Counted from the stretch's first letter, positions 1 to 9,433 are shown. The stretch is 57,982 nucleotides of DNA from Catenulispora pinisilvae (GCF_015356865.1 NZ_JAAFZA010000040.1:1-57982); one strand, 5' to 3'. Notes: generated by a model not told the origin, from the letters alone. Numbers and translations are program-made.

Positions 1-1
1 G

Positions 2-841
2 GCTAACGAGGTGCGTTGGGACGGGCGGACGCTGGGGGCGTGGGCGGGGGAGATCGACGGGTGCGATGTCGTCGTGAACCTGGCCGGCCGCAGCGTCAGC
101 TGCCGCTACACGCGGGCGAACCTGCGGGAGATGATGGACTCGCGGGTCCGGTCGGCCCGCGTGGTCGGCCAGGCGATAAGCCGTGCCGAGCAGCCCCCGC
201 GCCTCTGGCTCCAGGCCAGCACCGCCACGATCTACGCCCACACCTTCGGCCCGCCGCACGACGAGCGCGGTGTCATCGGCGGCGGCGAGGCGGGGGTGCC
301 GGCGTACTGGGCCTACAGCGTCGAGATCGCCAAGAACTGGGAACGCGAACAAGCCGAGGCCGACACCCCGCACACCCGCAAGGTCGCGCTCCGCTCGGCG
401 ATGGTGATGAGCCCGTCGCACGCCGGCATCTTCGACTACCTGTCCTGGCTGGCACGCCTCGGGCTTGGCGGCTCCGTCGCCGGCGGACGGCAGTACGTGT
501 CGTGGATCCACGACCAGGACTTCGTGGCCGCCCTGAACTTCCTGATCGCCCACCCCGAGCTCAGCGGCGCCGTCAATCTGGCCGCTCCCGGACCGCTGCC
601 TCAGCGCAGCTTTATGCGCGCGCTTCGGCAAGCGTGGGGCATGCCGATCGGACTCCCGGCGACTAAGCAGATGGCCGCGATCGGCGCGTTCGCACTGCGC
701 TCCGACACCGAGTTGCTGCTCAAGAGCCGCCGAGTCATCCCCGGCCGACTCCCGGACGCGGGCTTCCGGTTCGGCTACCCCGCCTGGCACGGCGCGGCGC
801 GGGATCTGGTGCGCCGCACGCGTGCCGGCCGGGAGCGCTGA
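2..841 (+). CDS. SDR39U1/TIGR01777-type NAD(P)-dependent epimerase, 5'-truncated
   Basis: The reading frame is open at the left edge (codons GCT AAC GAG precede the first GTG at 11), so the gene begins outside the window. The visible 276+ residues match the YfcH-like epimerase group: a DGR...W segment, VVNLAGRSV, SRV, a YSVEIAKNWE stretch holding the YxxxK pair of the SDR catalytic site, and a C-terminal DUF1731-like part with the usual LLKSRRVIPGRL. Family members run about 300 residues, so roughly the first 50, including the GxxGxxG nucleotide-binding loop, are missing. The substrate is not known for this family. It converges on the DUF2218 gene, 33 bp away. Confidence 0.85.
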   Translation, partial: ANEVRWDGRTLGAWAGEIDGCDVVVNLAGRSVSCRYTRANLREMMDSRVRSARVVGQAISRAEQPPRLWLQASTATIYAHTFGPPHDERGVIGGGEAGVPAYWAYSVEIAKNWEREQAEADTPHTRKVALRSAMVMSPSHAGIFDYLSWLARLGLGGSVAGGRQYVSWIHDQDFVAALNFLIAHPELSGAVNLAAPGPLPQRSFMRALRQAWGMPIGLPATKQMAAIGAFALRSDTELLLKSRRVIPGRLPDAGFRFGYPAWHGAARDLVRRTRAGRER

Positions 842-874
842 CCGGGGAGTGCTGACTGCCGTCGCCGCAATCGG

Positions 875-1174
875 CTACACCTGCGCGGCCGCCGACCACT
901 CCACCACCAACTCGTCCTTCTCCCCGAAGCGGACCAGATGCCGCGCCACGACGTTCTCGACCGCGGCGAGGCGTTCGATGTCGTCGGCCTGCGCCTTCAT
1001 GTACAGGGCGCCGGATTGCGCCGTCAGGGTGCAATTGCCCGAGCAGAAGGTCAGGGCGCCGGAGCGGCCGTCCTCCGCCTGCTCGGCGTCGACCTCGCGG
1101 CCCAGGTGCGCCAGGAGCTGCTTCAGGTAGCGCTCGGGGCGCTCGGTGGGGACATTCGCGACGGATTCGATCAT
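875..1174 (-). CDS. DUF2218 family protein
   Basis: A 99-residue protein starting MIESVANV. It shows the DUF2218 pattern: a repeated RPERYLKQLLAHLG segment, a central SG.C.L...G.L.M motif and a C-terminal VVARHLVRFGEKDELVVEW. The function of the family is unknown; members are small cytoplasmic proteins often found beside redox or metal-related genes. The ATG at 1174 was preferred because upstream in-frame codons are low-complexity and do not resemble the family. It lies downstream of, and in the same direction as, the aldo/keto reductase, separated by about 200 bp of repeat-rich DNA. Confidence 0.8.
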   Translation of the reverse strand: MIESVANVPTERPERYLKQLLAHLGREVDAEQAEDGRSGALTFCSGNCTLTAQSGALYMKAQADDIERLAAVENVVARHLVRFGEKDELVVEWSAAAQV

Positions 1175-1323
1175 GTGCCGATTATCGCCGCGCTGCCCCG
1201 CACCCGCCCTTCGCGCGAGCCGGGGCACGTCGGTTGTGCGCCGGACTTGAGCCGCGCCCCGGGACTCAAGCCGCGCCCCGAACCCGCGCCGCGCGCTGCT
1301 GCACCGGAGTCGCACCCCCGCGC

Positions 1324-1377
1324 CACATCCAGGCCGCGCCTCACATCCGGGCCGCGCCCCGCATCCAGGCCGCGCCC
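1324..1377. repeat. Tandem repeat, 18 bp x 3
   Basis: Three adjacent 18-bp units of the type CACATCCAGGCCGCGCCT, each differing at one to three positions, ending just before the stop codon of the aldo/keto reductase (1379 on the minus strand). No coding role is apparent. Confidence 0.7.
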
Positions 1378-1378
1378 C

Positions 1379-2509
1379 TCACTTCCCCGCGTCGTCCCCC
1401 GCACCCTCCTCGCCATCAGCTGAAGCCTCGTCATCAGCCGAAGCCGCCGAAGCCGCCGCCCGATCGTCCGCCGCCCGCCGCCGCAGTCGCGGCTGGCTCA
1501 GCGCCGGCGGCAGCCAGCCGCCGCCCTCCGCCACCCACGCCAGGTCGGTGCCGGGCGGCACGATCTCGTCGATGCGGTCCAGGATCGCGTCGTCCAGGGT
1601 CAGTTCCTGGCCGGCCAGGGAGGATTCCAGCTGTTCCATCGTGCGGGGGCCGATGATCACCGAGGTCACGCCCGGGTGCGCCAGCGGGAAGGCGGTCGCC
1701 AGCTGCGGCAGGGTGACGCCGGCCTCTTCGGCGAGCTTGAACAGCTCCTCGACCGCGTCGTACTTCGCGGCGTTGGCCGGCAGCGAGGGGTCGAAGCGGT
1801 CGGAACGCAGGGCCGCGCGGCCGACGCTGTAGTCCACGTCCTGGCCGCGGCGGAACTTGCCGCTCAGGAAGCCCCAGGCCAGCGGGCTCCAGGTGAGGAC
1901 GCCCATGTTCAGCCGCTGGGCGGTGGGCAGGACCGCTTGCTCGATGTTCCGCGTGAGGATCGAGTAGGGCGGCTGCTCGGTGCGGAATTTCATCAGGCCG
2001 CGGCGTTCGGCCACGTGCCAGGCCTCGACGATCTGCTCGGCCGGGAACGTGGAGCAGCCGAAGTTCCGGATCTTGCCGGCCCGGACCAGGTCGGTCAGGA
2101 CGCCCAGGGTCTCCTCGATGTCCGTCGTCGGGTCCGGGCGGTGGACCTGGTACAGGTCGATCCAGTCCGTCTGGAGACGCCGCAGGCTGTCCTCGACGGC
2201 GCGGGTGATGTAGCGCCGGGAGTTGCCGCCGTGGTTGCGCTGGTCGTCGAGCGAGAAGTGGACCTTGGTGGCCAGCACGATGTCGTCGCGGCGGCCCTTC
2301 AGGGCCTTGCCGACGATCTCTTCGGACTCCCCGGCGGAGTACATGTCCGCGGTGTCCACGAAGTTGATGCCGGCATCCAGGGCGGCGTGGATGATCCGCT
2401 CGCCGTCGGCGTGGTCGGGGTTGCCGATCTGGCCGAACATCATGGCGCCGAGGGCGTAGGTGCTCACTTCGATGCCGGTGGCACCGAGGACGCGGTAGTT
2501 CATCGTCAT
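1379..2509 (-). CDS. Aldo/keto reductase
   Basis: A 376-residue NADPH-dependent (beta/alpha)8-barrel oxidoreductase. The catalytic tetrad is visible as Asp52 and Tyr57 (FVDTADMYSAGESEE), Lys82 (LATKVHF) and His123 (DLYQVHRPD). The C-terminal cofactor-binding stretch is SVIIGPRTMEQL. It resembles the YajO/YghZ-like group that reduces aldehydes and ketones; the true substrate cannot be read from sequence. The last 35 residues are a low-complexity Ala/Asp/Arg tail not typical of the family. Expression is probably inducible: a MerR-type promoter/operator sits immediately upstream and predicts a leaderless transcript starting at or next to this ATG. No merR gene lies in the window. Confidence 0.92.
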   Translation of the reverse strand: MTMNYRVLGATGIEVSTYALGAMMFGQIGNPDHADGERIIHAALDAGINFVDTADMYSAGESEEIVGKALKGRRDDIVLATKVHFSLDDQRNHGGNSRRYITRAVEDSLRRLQTDWIDLYQVHRPDPTTDIEETLGVLTDLVRAGKIRNFGCSTFPAEQIVEAWHVAERRGLMKFRTEQPPYSILTRNIEQAVLPTAQRLNMGVLTWSPLAWGFLSGKFRRGQDVDYSVGRAALRSDRFDPSLPANAAKYDAVEELFKLAEEAGVTLPQLATAFPLAHPGVTSVIIGPRTMEQLESSLAGQELTLDDAILDRIDEIVPPGTDLAWVAEGGGWLPPALSQPRLRRRAADDRAAASAASADDEASADGEEGAGDDAGK

Positions 2510-2516
2510 GGCCGGG

Positions 2517-2547
2517 ACGCTACGACCTGGAGTTGACTCCAGGTCAA
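2517..2547 (-). promoter_or_regulatory. MerR-type promoter/operator for the aldo/keto reductase
   Basis: On the minus strand, TTGACC (2547-2542) and TAGCGT (2522-2517) are separated by a 19-bp spacer, longer than the usual 17. A perfect 10-bp inverted repeat (GACCTGGAGT-TG-ACTCCAGGTC on the plus strand, 2524-2545) overlaps the -35 and fills the spacer. A 19-20-bp spacer filled by a dyad is the signature of MerR-family activated promoters. The -10 ends 7 nt before the ATG. Confidence 0.8.
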
Positions 2548-2567
2548 GCGGAGCCCGGCCGGACGGG

Positions 2568-2615
2568 CGACCCTGCGGCCGTGCGACCTTGCGGCCGTGC
2601 GATCTTGCGACCCCG
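2568..2615. repeat. Tandem repeat, 16 bp x 3
   Basis: Units CGACCCTGCGGCCGTG, CGACCTTGCGGCCGTG and CGATCTTGCGACCCCG follow one another between the aldo/keto reductase promoter and the 3' end of the L,D-transpeptidase gene. Confidence 0.65.
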
Positions 2616-2650
2616 CAGCCCCGCGACCCCCGCGGGGCCGCGGCGAAGTC

Positions 2651-3841
2651 CTAAGACTTCACCGCGCTCCCGCTGAGCCACTGGTTCCAGTTCTCCTGCC
2701 AGTCCCCGTACCCGTTGCCCGGGGCGACCGTCTTCGGCGAGTTCTCCACCTGCACCAGGTCCCCGGGGATGGTGTTCTGGAACATCCAGGCCGCCCGGTC
2801 CAGCGACAGGCCCACGCAGCCGTGGCTGACGTTCGCATAGCCCTGAGACCCGACCGACCACGGCGCGGCGTGGATGTAGGTGCCCGAATACGTCAGGTGG
2901 ATCGCGTAGCGCACGTTCGGGATGTCGTAGGCGTCGCCGAAGCCGACCGACTGCGACGTCATCGTCATCGACGCGTTCTTGTCGATGACCGCCATGGTCC
3001 CGCCCCAGGTGTCGTCACCGGGCATGCCGCCGGTCACCGGCATCGAGCGGATCGCGCTGCCGTTCTGGTAGACCGTCATCTCGTGCTTGGACAGGTCCAC
3101 CACCGACACCTGCCTGCGGCCGACGGTGAAGCCGAACGAGGTGTCGTTGCCGCCGTACTTCCCGGCCCCGGCCGGCACGCCGTCCAGGTTCAGCGACACC
3201 TGGACTTTGGTGCCGGGCTGCCAGTAGCTCTCCGGGCGCCAGTCCAGCCGGGAGTCCGACAGCCAACTCCAGTGCCCGGCCTGGGCCGGCGTGGTCTGCA
3301 CGACCAGCGCCTTCTCCACCGCGGCGCGGTCGGTCACCGGGTGCGTGAACTGGACCAGGATCGGCATGCCGACGCCGACCGTGTCGCCGTTCTGCGGCTC
3401 GGTGGTCTGGAACTTCAGCTGCTCCTCGGCGCCCGGGGCGAAGGTGGTGAAGGTCGAGGACCGGGTCACCTGCGTGCCGTCGGCCGCGACGCCGGTCGCC
3501 GTCAGCGTGTAGTGGGTGTGGGTGCGCAGATGGTCGTCGGCGGTCCACACCGTGCCGTCGGGGTTCAGCGATCCCGGGATCGCGGCGCCGTCCGGGGCGG
3601 CCAGCGTCACGTCGGCCAGCCGCTCCCCGGACTGCGCCGTCACGCTCACCGGGACCTCGGTCCGGATGCCCGTGGCGCCGTCGGTCGGCACGCTGGTCAG
3701 GGGGATCGGCGTGGCCACCGGTTGCACGGTGGCGTTCGCGGTGCCCGGCACCGCGGCCGAGCCTAGAGCGCCGCCGAGCAACGTGGCGACGGCGGCGACG
3801 CCGAGGGTCCGGCGGGGGTGGCGCGGGGTCCCGGTGCGCAC
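2651..3841 (-). CDS. L,D-transpeptidase (YkuD domain) with Ig-like domains
   Basis: Exported enzyme that forms 3-3 cross-links in peptidoglycan. After a signal peptide (hydrophobic core then GTANA) come one or two bacterial Ig-like domains and a C-terminal YkuD domain with the catalytic SHGCVGLS motif and an upstream YIHAAPW. This is the architecture of mycobacterial LdtMt2-type enzymes. The GTG at 3841 is preferred: GAGGAAG stands 6 nt upstream and it puts the signal peptide directly at the N-terminus. Longer in-frame starts exist at ATG 3880 and ATG 3910, but they add a basic leader and lack a well-placed ribosome site. It is divergent from bioA. Confidence 0.9.
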   Translation of the reverse strand: MRTGTPRHPRRTLGVAAVATLLGGALGSAAVPGTANATVQPVATPIPLTSVPTDGATGIRTEVPVSVTAQSGERLADVTLAAPDGAAIPGSLNPDGTVWTADDHLRTHTHYTLTATGVAADGTQVTRSSTFTTFAPGAEEQLKFQTTEPQNGDTVGVGMPILVQFTHPVTDRAAVEKALVVQTTPAQAGHWSWLSDSRLDWRPESYWQPGTKVQVSLNLDGVPAGAGKYGGNDTSFGFTVGRRQVSVVDLSKHEMTVYQNGSAIRSMPVTGGMPGDDTWGGTMAVIDKNASMTMTSQSVGFGDAYDIPNVRYAIHLTYSGTYIHAAPWSVGSQGYANVSHGCVGLSLDRAAWMFQNTIPGDLVQVENSPKTVAPGNGYGDWQENWNQWLSGSAVKS

Positions 3842-4041
3842 TCTGGTCTTCCTCAGGTTCGTGGCGGATGAGCGGTGCATACCGATACATGTGCGCCGCT
3901 TCCTCCTCATATATGCCGATCGATGAGCCGAACGGCGGAAGGCGCGCTGAGTTGTCCCCCGGATGTTTGAACAGCGACGCGCAGCGCCTCCATGTCGGGC
4001 GGCGGTGGGAGCCGGGTGGGGGAAAGTGGTTTCATTCCGGG

Positions 4042-5343
4042 GTGAGCGACGTGAATAAGTGGACCCCGGAACTGGCGAGCGCGGACCGGGACACGGTCTG
4101 GCACCCCTACGCCCCGATGCCCTCCACGGTCGAGCCGTTCCCGGTGGTCGGCGCCGACGGCGTCCGCATCCGTCTGGCCGACGGCCGCGAACTCATCGAC
4201 GGCATGGCCTCCTGGTGGTCGGCGATCCACGGCTACCGGCACCCGGTCCTGGACCAGGCGGCCCGCGACCAGCTGGACTCCATGGCGCACGTCATGTTCG
4301 GCGGCCTCACCCACGCCCCGGCCGTCCGCCTGGCCGAGCGGCTGACCGCCCTGGCCCCGGCCGGGCTGGCGCACGTCTTCTTCGCCGACTCCGGCTCGGT
4401 CTCGGTCGAGGTCGCGATCAAGATGTGCCTGCAATACCAGCGCTCCCAGGGCCACGCCGCCCGCACCCGGCTGATGACCGTCCGCGGCGGCTACCACGGC
4501 GACACCTTCGGCGCGATGGCCGTCACCGACCCGGCCGGCAGCATGCACCAGCTGTGGGCCGACGTCCTGCCCCGGCATGTCTTCGCCGACCGCCCGCCGG
4601 CCACCCTCACCGAGGAGTACGCCGCGCACCTGGCGGATCTGGCCGCCCGGCACGCCGACACGCTGGCCGCGATCATCGTCGAACCGGTCGTCCAGGGCGC
4701 CGGCGGCATGCACTTCTACGACCCCGAAGTCCTCAAGGTGCTCCGCGCCATCTGCGACGAACACGGCCTGCTCCTGGTCTTCGACGAGATCGCCACCGGC
4801 TTCGGCCGCACCGGCGAGCTGTTCGCCGCCGACCACGCCGGCCTCGCCCCGGACATCATGACCGTCGGCAAGGCCATGACCGGCGGCTACCTGACGATGG
4901 CCGCGGTGCTGTGCACCACCGGCGTCGCGCACGGGATCTCCAGCGGCGAGGCCCCGGTGCTGATGCACGGACCGACGTTCATGGCGAACCCGCTGGCGTG
5001 CGCGGTCGCCTACGCCTCCACCGGGCTGCTGCTCGACGGGACGTGGCGCGCGCAGGTGGCCGGGATCGAGAAGCTGCTGACCGCGCATCTGGAGCCGGCG
5101 CGGGAGCTGCCCGGCGTGGCGGATGTGCGGGTGCTGGGCGCGATCGGCGTGATCGAGATGGAGCAGCCGACCGATATGCGGACGGCGACCAAGGCGGCGA
5201 TGGACGAGGGGGTGTGGATCCGGCCCTTCGGGAAGCTGCTGTATGTGATGCCGCCTTATGTGACGCCTGAGGAGGACGTCGAGCGGATCGCAGCGGCGCT
5301 GGTGGCGGCGGCTCGGGCTTCGGGGGCCGGCTCCGCGGCCTAG
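4042..5343 (+). CDS. bioA: Adenosylmethionine-8-amino-7-oxononanoate aminotransferase
   Basis: PLP-dependent class III aminotransferase of biotin synthesis, converting KAPA to DAPA with SAM as amino donor. BioA-specific signatures are present: VWHPYAPM near the N-terminus, [15 protein letters not shown], a glycine-rich [20 protein letters not shown] with the PLP-contacting Asp, and Lys277 in [10 protein letters not shown] as the Schiff-base lysine. At 433 residues it is the usual length. The GTG at 4042 gives the family N-terminus; further upstream the frame is non-homologous. No other biotin gene is in the window, so it is either a stand-alone locus or separated from bioFDB. Confidence 0.93.
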   Translation: MSDVNKWTPELASADRDTVWHPYAPMPSTVEPFPVVGADGVRIRLADGRELIDGMASWWSAIHGYRHPVLDQAARDQLDSMAHVMFGGLTHAPAVRLAERLTALAPAGLAHVFFADSGSVSVEVAIKMCLQYQRSQGHAARTRLMTVRGGYHGDTFGAMAVTDPAGSMHQLWADVLPRHVFADRPPATLTEEYAAHLADLAARHADTLAAIIVEPVVQGAGGMHFYDPEVLKVLRAICDEHGLLLVFDEIATGFGRTGELFAADHAGLAPDIMTVGKAMTGGYLTMAAVLCTTGVAHGISSGEAPVLMHGPTFMANPLACAVAYASTGLLLDGTWRAQVAGIEKLLTAHLEPARELPGVADVRVLGAIGVIEMEQPTDMRTATKAAMDEGVWIRPFGKLLYVMPPYVTPEEDVERIAAALVAAARASGAGSAA

Positions 5344-5447
5344 ATCCCGCCCTTGGTCATCGCCTGTCAGCGTCGGTGCGGATGCCGGGGTCCGTCCGCA
5401 ATCTTGACCTCTTCCGCGATGGATCGTTAGGCCATACCTTTCGAAGC

Positions 5448-6575
5448 GTGACTGACCCCGCCGCGCCCGCCTTGGCCGGGCTCGACCCGGCCGCCGTCGC
5501 TGATTTCCTCGCCGCCAAGGCCCCGGAGTTGGGGGCCCGGCCCCCGTTGACCGCCGAGCTGATCGCCGGCGGTCTTTCCAATCTCACCTACGAACTGCGC
5601 GACGCCGACGGCCGTGCCTGGGTGCTGCGCCGGCCGCCGCTGGGGCACGTGCTGCCCACGGCGCACGACATGCGGCGTGAGTTCCGGGTGATCTCGGCGT
5701 TGGCCGGGACCGTGCCGGTCGCGCGGGCATACGTGCTCTGCGAAGATCCGGACGTGATCGGTGCGCCGTTCTACGTGATGGAGAAGGTCCAGGGCGTGGT
5801 GCTGCGGACGCGGGCGCAGTGCGCGGCGCTCAGCGTGGCGCAGCGCCGGTCGGCGGCCGAGAGCCTGGTGGACGTGCTGGCCGCGCTGCACGCCGTGGAC
5901 CCGGCGGCGGTCGGCCTGGCCGATTTCGGTCGGCCGGAAGGGTACCTGCACCGGCAGCTGGACCGGTGGGACCGGCAGTACGCGGCGTCACAGAGCCGTG
6001 AGATCAGGGGCCTGTTCGAGCTCGGCGACGGGCTGCGCGCGGCGGTTCCGGTGACTCAGCGCTCGACGATCCTGCACGGCGACTACCGGCTGGACAACGT
6101 GATGGTGCGGTTGTCCGGCGGCACTGACGATGCCGGGGCCGGCGGCAACGCCGACGGTGCCGGCGCCGGTAGTAGCGCCGACACCGCCGAAATCCGCGTG
6201 GCCGCGGTCTTCGACTGGGAGATGTCCACCCTCGGCGACCCGCTGGCCGACCTCGGCCTGCTCCTGACCTACTGGGAGGACCCGGGCCACCCGCCGAAGG
6301 GCATCCTGACCGCCAGCGGCGGCGGCCTGACCAACCACGAGGGCTTCCTGAACAGCCGCGACCTCATCGAGCGCTACCAGGCCGCGACCGGGCTGATCGT
6401 CGACGACCTGGACTGGTACGTAGCCTTCAGTCACTACAAGCTCGCGGTGATCCTGGAGGGCATCCACTACCGGCACGAGCACGGCCTGACCCTGGGCGAG
6501 GGCTTCGAGAAGGCCGGCACGGCGGTGCCCTCGCTGGTCGAGGCCGGCCGCCGCTACCTGGATCGGACCAGGTAG
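5448..6575 (+). CDS. APH-fold phosphotransferase family protein
   Basis: A 375-residue aminoglycoside-phosphotransferase/kinase-fold protein of the ACAD10/FadE36-like group that often accompanies acyl-CoA dehydrogenases. Visible motifs: GGLSNLTYEL (nucleotide loop), WVLRRPPLGH (ATP lysine region), ILHGDYRLDNVMV (catalytic HGDxxxxN) and AVFDWEMSTLGDPLADLG (metal-binding D-W-E/D). A low-complexity Gly/Ala/Asp insertion sits between the HGD and DWE motifs. The natural substrate is unknown; antibiotic resistance is unlikely for this subgroup. A -10-like TACCTT (5435-5440) lies 7 nt before the GTG at 5448, which fits a leaderless mRNA. Confidence 0.88.
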   Translation: MTDPAAPALAGLDPAAVADFLAAKAPELGARPPLTAELIAGGLSNLTYELRDADGRAWVLRRPPLGHVLPTAHDMRREFRVISALAGTVPVARAYVLCEDPDVIGAPFYVMEKVQGVVLRTRAQCAALSVAQRRSAAESLVDVLAALHAVDPAAVGLADFGRPEGYLHRQLDRWDRQYAASQSREIRGLFELGDGLRAAVPVTQRSTILHGDYRLDNVMVRLSGGTDDAGAGGNADGAGAGSSADTAEIRVAAVFDWEMSTLGDPLADLGLLLTYWEDPGHPPKGILTASGGGLTNHEGFLNSRDLIERYQAATGLIVDDLDWYVAFSHYKLAVILEGIHYRHEHGLTLGEGFEKAGTAVPSLVEAGRRYLDRTR

Positions 6576-6674
6576 CCGGCGTGCCGGAGGAAGCGGAGGA
6601 GCCCGGAGCCCGACCGGGCCCCTGCCGCTTGTGGGGCGGTTGCAGAGTATTGGGTTCTGCGAACCGTTGTCAGG

Positions 6675-7328
6675 CTAGTTGACGAAGACCAGCCCGGCGC
6701 TCTGCGTGGTGTCGGTGATCGGCCCCACCGCCCCGGCGAACGTCCCGGAACTCGGGCACAGGCCGGAGCCGCTGAGCAGGGCGACGTTCTGGGTGGCGAA
6801 GCTGATGCCGTTGTTGCCGTTGGTCAGGCTGCCGTTGATCGCGGCGTCGCCGCTGGCGTTGTTGCCGTAGTCACAGGTCACGTTGCCGCCCAGGATGGTG
6901 CCCAGGGTGACCTGCTCGTCCAGGCCGGTGACCGCCAGGGTCGGGCTGGCGCCGTCGGTCACGATGCCGGTGGCGTCGCCGTTGAGCTCGACGCTGACCA
7001 CGCTGGTGGTGCCGCCGATCGTCGAGCTGCAGTTCGCCGGGTCGGCGTGCAGCTGGGTGATGCTCTCGGTGGCGGTCCCGGGGGCCGAGCCGTTGGCGGT
7101 GGCGCTGGCCGAGAACGCTCCGGTGCTGCAGTCGATGGTGCCGCTGCTGGTGGTGAACAGGAAGTCGCTGCTGATCGGGCCGGTCAGGACGTCGCCGACG
7201 TTGACGTTGGTGCCGCCGGCGCTGCCGACGGTCAGCACGCCGCCGGTGGCGGCGCCGGCCTGGCCGGCCGCGCCGATGACGAGGCCGGAGACGGCGAAGG
7301 CGGTCAGGGCGAGGGTACGGATACGCAT
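6675..7328 (-). CDS. Exported protein of unknown function
   Basis: A 217-residue protein with a clear Sec-type signal peptide (MRIRTLALTAFAVSG...GQAGAA). The mature part is rich in Gly, Ser, Thr and Asn, lacks Lys and has four cysteines (TIDCST, PANCSS, VTCDY, GLCPS) that could form two disulfides; it looks like a secreted beta-rich domain. I do not recognise the family. It follows the next exported protein gene by only 7 bp in the same direction, so the two probably share a transcript. Confidence 0.8.
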   Translation of the reverse strand: MRIRTLALTAFAVSGLVIGAAGQAGAATGGVLTVGSAGGTNVNVGDVLTGPISSDFLFTTSSGTIDCSTGAFSASATANGSAPGTATESITQLHADPANCSSTIGGTTSVVSVELNGDATGIVTDGASPTLAVTGLDEQVTLGTILGGNVTCDYGNNASGDAAINGSLTNGNNGISFATQNVALLSGSGLCPSSGTFAGAVGPITDTTQSAGLVFVN

Positions 7329-7335
7329 GACGGAT

Positions 7336-8268
7336 TCACTTTCTGCTGGCGTTGATGGCGTTGGTCAGGTCGCTGTCGCTGGAGTCGACGGCGAGCGTGG
7401 TGGTGACCGAGGACAGGGTGATCGCGTTGTGGCCGGCCGCCGAGGGCAGGCCGAACAGCAGGTTCACGATCCAGTCCGCGGAGTCGAACAGGCCGCAGCC
7501 GCTGGCGCCCGGGACGGGCAGGGCGTTGTCGACCATGGTCGCGCCGGCGAAACCGACCACCGTGGACTTGAAACCGTTCGGGTCGGCCTTGATCGAGATG
7601 GCGCCGGTGCTGCCCTTGACCGGCTGGTTCGGCGGCGGCGGGCTGGTGGTGCCGGACGTCGGATCCAGCATGATCGGCGTGCTGTCGGAGCCGACGTAGC
7701 AGTCCAGGCCGAGGAACGCGTTCAGCAGATGCAGCTTGATCGGCAGCTGGAACAGCGGGTAGTTCTCGCCGGCGGACAGCGGGGCGAAGTCCGTGATCGG
7801 GCCGGCCGGCTCGATCAGGACGATGGCACTGGTCACCCCGGGCCAGAAGTTGGACAGGCCGGGGATCGGCACGTCCAGCGGACTGGACTGGAGCTCGTCG
7901 CCGTCGGTCGGTGCGACCGTGGAGAACAGCGTCGCCGTGGTCTTGTCCGGGAAGGTGACGGTCGGGCCGCCCTTGGCCCAGGTGGCGCCGAAGGCGACGG
8001 TCATCGGTGAGGTGAAGTTCACCTGGGTGGAACCCACGGTGAACCCGCCACCGCCTATCGTGGCCACGACGCAGCCCACGATGGCCTGATTAGGATCCTG
8101 CATCTGGGTACTGGAGGTGGGACAAGTGCCCATACCCGTATACAGGCCTGAAGGCTGGCTGGTGGCCGCGGAAGCCGGTGAGGCGGTGACCGCGACCAGC
8201 GCCAGGGCGGCAGCCATCGCGCAGAGTGTACGTTTTCGGAACCGGTGGAACAGGCCGGGAAAAGCCAT
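7336..8268 (-). CDS. Exported protein of unknown function
   Basis: A 310-residue protein with signal peptide (basic FHRFRKRTLC, hydrophobic run, SPASAA). The mature part has scattered cysteines (GMGTCP, VGCVV, LDCYV, GCGLF) and no catalytic motif I recognise. ATG 8268 is chosen over GTG 8274 because GAGGGAG stands 7 nt before it. It is the first gene of a two-gene unit with the next exported protein and is transcribed divergently from a TetR regulator across a region with three inverted repeats, which suggests control by that regulator. Confidence 0.82.
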   Translation of the reverse strand: MAFPGLFHRFRKRTLCAMAAALALVAVTASPASAATSQPSGLYTGMGTCPTSSTQMQDPNQAIVGCVVATIGGGGFTVGSTQVNFTSPMTVAFGATWAKGGPTVTFPDKTTATLFSTVAPTDGDELQSSPLDVPIPGLSNFWPGVTSAIVLIEPAGPITDFAPLSAGENYPLFQLPIKLHLLNAFLGLDCYVGSDSTPIMLDPTSGTTSPPPPNQPVKGSTGAISIKADPNGFKSTVVGFAGATMVDNALPVPGASGCGLFDSADWIVNLLFGLPSAAGHNAITLSSVTTTLAVDSSDSDLTNAINASRK

Positions 8269-8354
8269 GTTCACGCTCCCTCGTCAGCGGGGATGTCAGA
8301 TGGTGCGGGGACTGCGTCGCGATGACGCCTGTTGAGCCCAGAAGAACGCTGCTG

Positions 8355-8419
8355 GTGATCCGAATCTGGATCACACACTGATACCGGCCGGTAACAAAAC
8401 TCGTGGGAGTTGTAACTCC
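8355..8419. promoter_or_regulatory. Three inverted repeats between the exported-protein gene and tetR
   Basis: GTGATCC-N6-GGATCAC (8355-8374), the perfect 12-bp palindrome TACCGGCCGGTA (8382-8393) and GGAGTT-GT-AACTCC (8406-8419) are crowded into 65 bp of the divergent intergenic region. They are candidate operators for the adjacent TetR protein. The GTTACCGGCC and GTGATCCA elements, read on the minus strand, recur upstream of the DUF6230 gene. Confidence 0.6.
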
Positions 8420-8453
8420 GCAGGGTTCGCCAGTCAAGTCCCCGGGGGAGAAG

Positions 8454-9389
8454 ATGGGTGTTTCTACCGTTCTGGCCCCGCTGCCCGGCGCGCGCTCCCC
8501 GCGCGATCCGCAGCGGGCGATCAAACGCGGGCCCAGCCGGGTGCCGCGCGAGCAAGTGGCGGCCACGCAACGGGACCGGCTCTATGACGGCCTGGTGCGC
8601 ACCGTCGCCGAACGCGGATACGCCAACGCCTCGGTGAGCGACATCTGCCGGGCTTCCGGCGTCACGCGGCCGGCGTTCTACGAGCACTTCGAAAGCAAAC
8701 AGGGGGCCTTCCTGGCCGCCTACCGGCACGGGACCGACGTGCTGTTCGCCATGCTGCGGCAGGCTTTCTACGATGCCGCGGAGGCGCGTCAGGCCGCTGA
8801 GGCGGGCAGGACGGGCAAGACGGGGCAGCCGGCCGTGACGGTCGGGACGGCGCACGCGCCCGCCGACTGCGACGCGCCGTGCCCGCCGGCCGGAACCGAC
8901 GCCGGCGCCGACGAGGCCGACGACGCCCCCGAGGCCGACATCGAGGCCGACATCGAGACCTGGGCCCGGGCCACCTGCTCGGTGCTCGCCGTCCTGCTCG
9001 ACGTGCTCAGCAGCGTCCCGGCGTTCGCCACCGCGGCGATCGTCGAGATCGACGCCGTGGGCCCGGCCGGGCGGCAGGCGCGCGCCGAACGGCTGCGTGA
9101 CTTCGAGTCCTTCTTCGCCCTGGCGCCGTCGGTCCCGGACGGCGTGCCCCGAGGGGAGGTGGTGAACAGCGTGGTCTCCGGCGCCTACGGGACGCTGTAC
9201 CGGTACATCGCCGGCGGCCGCATCGCCGAACTGCCGGAACTGCTGCCGGGGCTGGTCTACTTCGTGGTCGCGCCGTTCGCCGGACCGCAGAGCGCGGCGC
9301 AGGCGGCGAAGGCGGCGTCCGCCGATCATCCCCGTTCGGTGGCGCCGTGTGTCCCGACGCAGGCCGATGCCGGTGTCGCCGGTGAGTGA
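8454..9389 (+). CDS. TetR/AcrR family transcriptional regulator
   Basis: A 311-residue regulator. After a basic leader, the N-terminal HTH reads LYDGLVRTVAERGYANASVSDICRASGVTRPAFYEHFESKQGAFLAAY, the canonical TetR DNA-binding domain. The C-terminal ligand domain carries an unusual acidic Ala/Asp/Glu insertion (around residues 140-165). ATG 8454 has GGGGGAG three bases upstream; a longer GTG start at 8403 would overlap one of the inverted repeats. It lies between two groups of exported or membrane proteins and probably regulates both. The ligand is unknown. Confidence 0.9.
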   Translation: MGVSTVLAPLPGARSPRDPQRAIKRGPSRVPREQVAATQRDRLYDGLVRTVAERGYANASVSDICRASGVTRPAFYEHFESKQGAFLAAYRHGTDVLFAMLRQAFYDAAEARQAAEAGRTGKTGQPAVTVGTAHAPADCDAPCPPAGTDAGADEADDAPEADIEADIETWARATCSVLAVLLDVLSSVPAFATAAIVEIDAVGPAGRQARAERLRDFESFFALAPSVPDGVPRGEVVNSVVSGAYGTLYRYIAGGRIAELPELLPGLVYFVVAPFAGPQSAAQAAKAASADHPRSVAPCVPTQADAGVAGE

Positions 9390-9433
9390 ATCAGCGTCCG
9401 AACGGTTGACCGATTCAAAACCCTGAGAGTATG

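Noticed and set aside
1-20. Adapter remnant at the left edge
   Set aside because: The first bases read as in-frame coding sequence of the epimerase and do not match the mosaic-end adapter in either orientation.
5448-6575. Aminoglycoside resistance kinase
   Set aside because: The fold is APH, but the motifs fit the ACAD10/FadE36-like group found with lipid genes; no resistance context.
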